Shown here: piece after piece, positions 59,535-64,000 of the stretch
Numbering within the stretch: the first letter of the stretch is position 1
Layout: every line of letters starts with the position of its first letter
DNA from: Burkholderiales bacterium
Lineage (GTDB): Bacteria; Pseudomonadota; Gammaproteobacteria; Burkholderiales; SG8-39
Assembly (NCBI GenBank): GCA_017880775.1
Contig: JADGRQ010000018.1
Location: 1 to 64,000, forward strand
Direction: 5' to 3'
DNA: 64,000 nt
Position numbers and translations under genes: made by a program
The notes under the pieces: model-generated
The model's input: only the letters and a program-made list of their open reading frames with translations
Databases searched by the model: none
What the model was told of the DNA's origin: nothing

Positions 59535-60575
59535 ATGATGCTTATCAAGCCTCTTCGCGTGGCTGCCGCGGCGCTGTCCGTGGCCGCCATCAGCACAAGC
59601 GTGCTCGCCGCGGACATCACAGGCGCGGGCGCGACTTTCCCCTATCCGATCTACGCGAAGTGGGCGGACGCCTACAAGAAGGCGACCGGTAACGGGCTGA
59701 ATTACCAGTCGATCGGCTCGGGCGGGGGGATCAAGCAAATCACCGCCAAGACTGTCGACTTCGGCGCTTCCGACATGCCGATGAAGCCCGAGGACCTGAC
59801 GAAGGAAGGGCTCATACAATTCCCGGCGATCATGGGTGGAGATGTGCCGGTGTATAACCTCAAGAGCATCGCATCCGGCCAGATCAAGTTTACGGGGGAA
59901 CTGCTTGCGGACATCTACCTCGGCAAGGTTAAGAAGTGGAACGACCCGACGATCGTGGCGCTCAACCAGGACCTCAAGCTGCCCAACGAGTCGATTTCCG
60001 TCGTTCACCGCTCGGACGGGTCGGGTACGACATTCATCTGGGTGAACTATCTCTCCAAGATGAGCCCGGAGTGGAAGCAGAAGGTTGGCGAGGGCACCTC
60101 GGTGCAATGGCCAGTCGGCGTGGGCGGCAAGGGAAATGAGGGCGTGTCCGCATACGTTCAGCAAATCAACGGCGCGATCGGCTACGTCGAGTATGCGTAT
60201 GCCAAACAGAACAAGCTGGCCGTCGGCCAAGTGAGAAATCGCGACGGCAACTTCGTCATGCCGAACATAGACACTTTCAGGGCCGCTGCTGCGGGCGCGG
60301 ATTGGGCGAAAGCTCCGGGGATGTATGTGATCCTCACTGACCAACCGGGCAAGAACAGCTGGCCGATCAGCGGGGCTTCGTTCATTCTCATGCACAAGAC
60401 CCAGACCAAGGTCGACAACGCCAAGGAGGTTCTCAAGTTCTTCGACTGGTCATTCAAGAACGGCGACCAGATGGCGACCGACCTTGACTACGTGCCCATG
60501 CCGGATCCGGTGGTGAAGCTGATCGCGACGGCTTGGAAAGAGATCAAGGACCCATCGGGCAAGGCGCTGTACTGA
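59535..60575 (+). CDS. pstS: Phosphate ABC transporter substrate-binding protein
   Basis: A 346-residue periplasmic phosphate-binding protein. The signal peptide ends around SVLAAD. ITGAGATFPYPIYAKW opens the mature chain, with phosphate ligands in GSGGGIKQITAKTVDFGASD and HRSDGSGTTF. AAAGGAG precedes the ATG pair at 59535/59538; the track start at 59382 is rejected. A strong intrinsic terminator follows before pstC, so pstS is expected at higher level than the rest. Confidence 0.95.
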   Translation: MMLIKPLRVAAAALSVAAISTSVLAADITGAGATFPYPIYAKWADAYKKATGNGLNYQSIGSGGGIKQITAKTVDFGASDMPMKPEDLTKEGLIQFPAIMGGDVPVYNLKSIASGQIKFTGELLADIYLGKVKKWNDPTIVALNQDLKLPNESISVVHRSDGSGTTFIWVNYLSKMSPEWKQKVGEGTSVQWPVGVGGKGNEGVSAYVQQINGAIGYVEYAYAKQNKLAVGQVRNRDGNFVMPNIDTFRAAAAGADWAKAPGMYVILTDQPGKNSWPISGASFILMHKTQTKVDNAKEVLKFFDWSFKNGDQMATDLDYVPMPDPVVKLIATAWKEIKDPSGKALY

Positions 60576-60622
60576 AAGATGATCCGTTGCCTGACGGCGG
60601 CTTCAAGCCGGAAGGCAGGGAG

Positions 60623-60647
60623 GGGGGCGGTTACCGCCCCCTTTTTT
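60623..60647 (+). terminator. Intrinsic terminator between pstS and pstC
   Basis: An eight-base-pair all-GC stem (GGGGGCGG, loop TTA, CCGCCCCC) is followed by six T residues. It lies 48 bases after the pstS stop and 47 bases before the pstC start. It should stop most transcripts after pstS, with read-through supplying the membrane and ATPase subunits. Confidence 0.9.
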
Positions 60648-60693
60648 GTTGCTGTCTCCATTAATCTCGTAGAATCCCAGCCCGGTTAGACCG

Positions 60694-61713
60694 ATGAGTG
60701 CAATTCTGCAGTCTGGCATGACCGATGTCCGGCCCGTTGACATGATCGATTCCCGGCGTGATGGGCCGGAGCCGCGCAGGCGGCGTGCACAATGGATGGA
60801 CTTCGCGTTCGAGTCCGTCACCCGGGTGTTCGCGATCGTGGTGTTCGGAATTCTGATTGCGATCCTCGTCTCCCTCGTGATCGGCAGCGCCCTCAGCCTG
60901 GAAAAATACGGTCTTCGCTTCATCTGGGAATCCGACTGGGATCCGGTCAAGGAGAACTTCGGCGCATTGGTACCGATCTACGGAACCTTGATGACGTCGA
61001 TGATCGCAATGGTGATCGGCATTCCGGTGAGTTTCGGCATCGCGCTATTCCTTACCGAACTCTCGCCCGCGTGGCTGCGGCGGCCGCTTGGCACCGCAAT
61101 CGAACTGCTCGCAGCAATTCCGTCAATCATCTACGGCATGTGGGGGTTGTTCGTCTTCGCGCCGCTGTTCCAGTCGCACGTCCAACCCCTGCTGATCGAC
61201 GGGCTCGGTAGCTTGCCGGCGGTTGGTGGGCTGTTCGAGGGCCCGCCGTTCGGCATCGGCATGATGACCGCCGGCCTGATCCTGTCGATCATGGTGATTC
61301 CGTTCATTTCCGCGGTGATGCGGGACGTCTTCGAGCTGGTCCCGCCGATGATGAAGGAGTCCGCGTACGGTCTCGGCGCGACGACATGGGAGGTCGTCTG
61401 GAAAGTGGTGTTGCCCTATACGAAGGTGGGCGTCGTCGGCGGAATCATGCTTGGTCTTGGGCGGGCGCTGGGCGAGACGATGGCGGTGACGTTCGTGATC
61501 GGCAACGCGCACCGGCTTTCAGCGTCTCTGATGGCGCCCGGCAACAGTATCGCCTCCGCATTGGCCAACGAATTCACGGAAGCGGTCGGCGATCTCTACT
61601 ATTCGGCGCTGATCGAGCTGGGCCTGATCCTGTTCGTCATCACCACCATTGTCCTCGCGATTTCCAAATTTCTGCTGATGCGGCTTTCGCTTCGCGAGGG
61701 CACGCGCACCTAG
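60694..61713 (+). CDS. pstC: Phosphate ABC transporter permease PstC
   Basis: A 339-residue inner-membrane permease with six helices after a hydrophilic N-terminus. Visible segments are [22 protein letters not shown] and the cytoplasmic EAA-type loop [22 protein letters not shown]. It pairs with PstA. The ATG at 60694 has only a weak ribosome site; a later ATG (MTDVRPVDM) is possible. It may be read through from pstS, whose terminator lies 47 bases before. Confidence 0.93.
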   Translation: MSAILQSGMTDVRPVDMIDSRRDGPEPRRRRAQWMDFAFESVTRVFAIVVFGILIAILVSLVIGSALSLEKYGLRFIWESDWDPVKENFGALVPIYGTLMTSMIAMVIGIPVSFGIALFLTELSPAWLRRPLGTAIELLAAIPSIIYGMWGLFVFAPLFQSHVQPLLIDGLGSLPAVGGLFEGPPFGIGMMTAGLILSIMVIPFISAVMRDVFELVPPMMKESAYGLGATTWEVVWKVVLPYTKVGVVGGIMLGLGRALGETMAVTFVIGNAHRLSASLMAPGNSIASALANEFTEAVGDLYYSALIELGLILFVITTIVLAISKFLLMRLSLREGTRT

Positions 61714-61722
61714 GATGAAGGC

Positions 61723-62580
61723 ATGAGCGCGATCAGCCCGGATAACAGCGTCTACGTTTCACGCAGGCGTCGCAATGTCGTGATGCTCAGCGTGTCATCG
61801 CTGGCGCTTGCGTTCGGCCTGTTCTGGCTGATATGGATCCTGTCCACGCTGCTCTACGAGGGAGGCAATGCGCTGGTGCGGTTGTCCCTGTATACGCAGA
61901 TGACGCCGCCGCCGGGCGCCGATGGCGGATTGGCGAACGCGATCCTCGGCAGCCTGATGATGGCCGCGATCGGCACGCTGATCGGCACTCCGACCGGGAT
62001 CCTTGCGGGGACCTATCTGGCCGAATATGGCAGGCAGGGTTGGCTGGCGTCGGCAACGCGATTCATCAACGACGTGCTGCTCTCGGCACCTTCCATCGTC
62101 ATCGGCCTGTTTGTTTACACGATCTACGTTGCCCAGGTCGGGCATTTCTCCGGCTGGGCCGGATCGATCGCACTGGCTCTGCTTGTAATACCGGTGGTCG
62201 TCAGAACGACCGACGACATGCTGAAGCTGGTGCCCAACAGCCTGCGCGAAGCGGCGGCCGCGCTCGGCTGCCCGACTTGGCGGATGATCATGTTCGTGAC
62301 CTACCGGGCAGCGCGCACCGGGATCGTCACCGGCGTGCTGCTCGCGGTGGCGCGCATCAGCGGCGAGACCGCGCCTCTGCTGTTCACCTCGCTGAACAAC
62401 CAGTTCTGGTCTCTCAACATGAACGCGCCAATGGCGAATCTGCCCGTCGTTATTTTCCAGTTCGCCATGAGCCCATACGACGACTGGCATCGCCTTGCGT
62501 GGGGCGGGGCGGCGCTGATTACGCTTGCGGTGCTGGCGCTCAATATCCTGGCGCGGGTGCTGTTCGGAAAGAATGCCTGA
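61723..62580 (+). CDS. pstA: Phosphate ABC transporter permease PstA
   Basis: A 285-residue permease with six helices: [19 protein letters not shown] first, then [19 protein letters not shown] and the EAA loop [23 protein letters not shown]. It pairs with PstC to form the channel. It starts 9 bases after pstC. Confidence 0.94.
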   Translation: MSAISPDNSVYVSRRRRNVVMLSVSSLALAFGLFWLIWILSTLLYEGGNALVRLSLYTQMTPPPGADGGLANAILGSLMMAAIGTLIGTPTGILAGTYLAEYGRQGWLASATRFINDVLLSAPSIVIGLFVYTIYVAQVGHFSGWAGSIALALLVIPVVVRTTDDMLKLVPNSLREAAAALGCPTWRMIMFVTYRAARTGIVTGVLLAVARISGETAPLLFTSLNNQFWSLNMNAPMANLPVVIFQFAMSPYDDWHRLAWGGAALITLAVLALNILARVLFGKNA

Positions 62581-62593
62581 GAAGAGGATTGCA

Positions 62594-63430
62594 ATGGAAG
62601 CGCAAGCCGCAGCAAGAACCCCGATCATGAAACCGTTCGTCACGGAGGCGCGGAGCGCTGTCGTGCCGGCTGATTCCGCTACCAAGCTGCAGGTTCGCAA
62701 CCTGAATTTTTACTACGGCAGTTTTCTCGCGCTGAAGTCGATCTCCTTGGACATTCCGGAAAAGCGGGTGACCGCGTTCATCGGTCCGTCGGGTTGCGGC
62801 AAGTCCACGCTGCTGCGGACCTTCAACCGGATGTACTCGCTTTATCCGGAGCAGCGCGCCGAGGGGGAAGTCATCATGGATGGCGAAAACCTGCTGACTT
62901 CGAAGCAGGATGTCTCGCTGATCCGCGCCAAGATCGGCATGGTGTTTCAGAAACCCACGCCTTTTCCGATGTCGATCTACGACAACATCGCATTCGGGGT
63001 GCGGCTGTTCGAGCGGCTGGGCAAGCGCGACATGGACGAGCGTGTCGAGTGGGCGCTGACCCGAGCGGCGCTGTGGAACGAGGCCAAGGACAAGCTGCAG
63101 CAGAGCGGCAACAGCCTGTCCGGTGGCCAGCAGCAGCGCCTGTGCATCGCGCGCGGCATCGCCATCAAGCCCGAGGTGCTGCTGCTCGACGAGCCCTGCT
63201 CCGCGCTCGACCCGATTTCCACCGGCAAAGTGGAGGAACTGATCCACGAACTGAAGCGCGACTACACAGTGGTCATCGTGACCCACAACATGCAGCAGGC
63301 GGCGCGCGTTTCAGACTACACTGCCTACATGTACCTCGGCGAGCTGATCGAATTCGACGTGACGGACACGCTCTTCATCAAGCCGAGTCGCAAGGAAACC
63401 GAGGACTACATCACCGGCCGATTCGGCTAG
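62594..63430 (+). CDS. pstB: Phosphate ABC transporter ATP-binding protein PstB
   Basis: A 278-residue ATPase with Walker [10 protein letters not shown], PstB-specific [18 protein letters not shown], signature [14 protein letters not shown] and Walker [16 protein letters not shown] 30-residue N-terminal extension precedes the usual PstB start ([11 protein letters not shown]). The ATG at 62594 is used. It energises PstCA and, with PhoU, signals phosphate status to PhoR. Confidence 0.95.
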   Translation: MEAQAAARTPIMKPFVTEARSAVVPADSATKLQVRNLNFYYGSFLALKSISLDIPEKRVTAFIGPSGCGKSTLLRTFNRMYSLYPEQRAEGEVIMDGENLLTSKQDVSLIRAKIGMVFQKPTPFPMSIYDNIAFGVRLFERLGKRDMDERVEWALTRAALWNEAKDKLQQSGNSLSGGQQQRLCIARGIAIKPEVLLLDEPCSALDPISTGKVEELIHELKRDYTVVIVTHNMQQAARVSDYTAYMYLGELIEFDVTDTLFIKPSRKETEDYITGRFG

Positions 63431-63443
63431 GCGGGAGCGGAAC

Positions 63444-64000
63444 ATGATCACGACCGAACACCTTTCCAAGCAGTACGACGCCGACCTCGAAAGTCTTCGA
63501 TCACGCGTGCTCGAAATGGGCGGGCTGGTTGAAACGCAGATCCGCGGCGCGATCGAGTCCTTTACCGATGGCAACCAGGAACTGGCCGAGCGCGTGATCG
63601 TGGGCGACCACCAGGTGAACGGCTACGAGGTGAGCATCGACGATGCCTGCGGCCAGGTCATCGTCAAGCGCCAGCCTGCGGCGCGCGATCTGCGCCTGAT
63701 CATGGCGATCAGCAAGACCGTGACCGATCTCGAGCGGGTCGGCGACGAGGCCGAGAAGATCGCGCGCATGGCCAAGAGCATTCACGAGCGCGGCAGGATT
63801 CAGAACGAACGATTGCCAGAGATCCGGCACGTCTCAGATATTGCGGTCCGCATGCTGCGCCAGGCGCTCGACGCCTTCGCGCGGCTCGATGCCGCCGAGG
63901 CGGCACAGGTGGTGCGTCAGGACGCGGCAATCGACGCCGAGTTCCGCGCCATCCTGCGGCAACTGATCACCTACATGATGGAGGATCCGCGCACCATCTC
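63444..64000 (+). CDS. phoU: Phosphate signalling protein PhoU (C-terminus off window)
   Basis: This frame runs from ATG 63444 to the window end (185 codons) and is absent from the track because its stop lies outside. It begins MITTEHLSKQYDADLESLRS, the PhoU opening. A VGDEAEKIARMA motif marks the end of the first three-helix PhoU repeat, and the second repeat has started (LRQALDAFARLD). PhoU links Pst to PhoR and dampens the Pho response. It follows pstB by 13 bases. Confidence 0.95.
   Translation, partial: MITTEHLSKQYDADLESLRSRVLEMGGLVETQIRGAIESFTDGNQELAERVIVGDHQVNGYEVSIDDACGQVIVKRQPAARDLRLIMAISKTVTDLERVGDEAEKIARMAKSIHERGRIQNERLPEIRHVSDIAVRMLRQALDAFARLDAAEAAQVVRQDAAIDAEFRAILRQLITYMMEDPRTI

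Noticed and set aside
1-64000. tRNA, rRNA, riboswitch, insertion sequence or prophage genes
   Set aside because: I looked for T-loop motifs, rRNA blocks, transposases, integrases and phage structural genes and found nothing convincing. A covariance-model or profile search would be needed to rule out divergent forms.

Overview
The window looks like a chromosomal segment of a high-GC betaproteobacterium, probably Burkholderiales or a near relative. The evidence is a DUF3567 gene (a family I associate with Betaproteobacteria), a PA0069-type radical SAM protein, core-type MetE, a Gor, GST and peroxiredoxin-glutaredoxin set, and Pho and Pst proteins of proteobacterial type. I see no tRNA or rRNA gene, CRISPR array, prophage or insertion sequence. 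Genes are densely packed and many neighbours overlap by 1 to 14 bases.

Region by region. 1-1464: TIGR02186 protein (cut by the window edge) and a TauE/SafE permease. 1657-3500: histidine phosphatase, a truncated HAD hydrolase start, a BLUF blue-light sensor and an empty stretch. 3501-7787: a four-gene HlyD/ATPase/two-permease exporter. 7906-11144: ChaN-PDZ protein and an M1-like metallopeptidase. 11167-16077: peroxiredoxin-glutaredoxin with an OxyR-like site, core MetE, two MFS transporters and a MarR regulator. 16136-25000: hydrolase, phosphodiesterase-like protein, DUF3567, a conserved hypothetical, MetY, hydrolase, 3-hydroxybutyrate dehydrogenase, epimerase, MATE and VanZ. 24944-25477: gene debris, including the first codons of an HNH-endonuclease-like gene. 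25478-30605: radical SAM protein, MFS, D-threonine-aldolase-like enzyme, spermidine-synthase-like protein and a second TauE. 30617-38459: a long leftward run (GFA, GrpB, LysE, DUF2127, thioesterase, Gor, small protein, Nudix-MBL fusion, SDR, quinone oxidoreductase). 38565-42928: diguanylate cyclase, ammonia-lyase, DhlA-like haloalkane dehalogenase, enoyl-CoA hydratase, small protein and DUF1499. 42976-50544: exported hypothetical proteins, serine hydrolase, EEP phosphodiesterase-like protein and a CUT1 ABC importer. 50693-57260: degenerate S1C protease, HD protein, exported intradiol dioxygenase, DUF465, Dtd, a kinase/acyl-CoA dehydrogenase pair and GST. 57261-64000: phoBR diverging from pstSCAB-phoU.

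Shared themes are phosphate starvation (phoBR, pst, and possibly the CUT1 importer with its phosphodiesterase-like neighbour), thiol and peroxide metabolism (Prx-Grx, Gor, GST, GFA), methionine supply (MetY and core MetE) and acyl-CoA or organic-acid catabolism. Three copies of a REP-like hairpin sit in intergenic gaps. Nothing here is clearly a wholly new system. The most unusual items are the ChaN-PDZ/M1-like pair, the kinase/ACAD pair resembling levulinate-type 4-hydroxyacyl-CoA processing, core MetE without a visible partner, the S1C protease without its catalytic His, the DhlA-like dehalogenase, and two gene stubs cut just after their start. All functions are read from sequence by eye; no database search was run.
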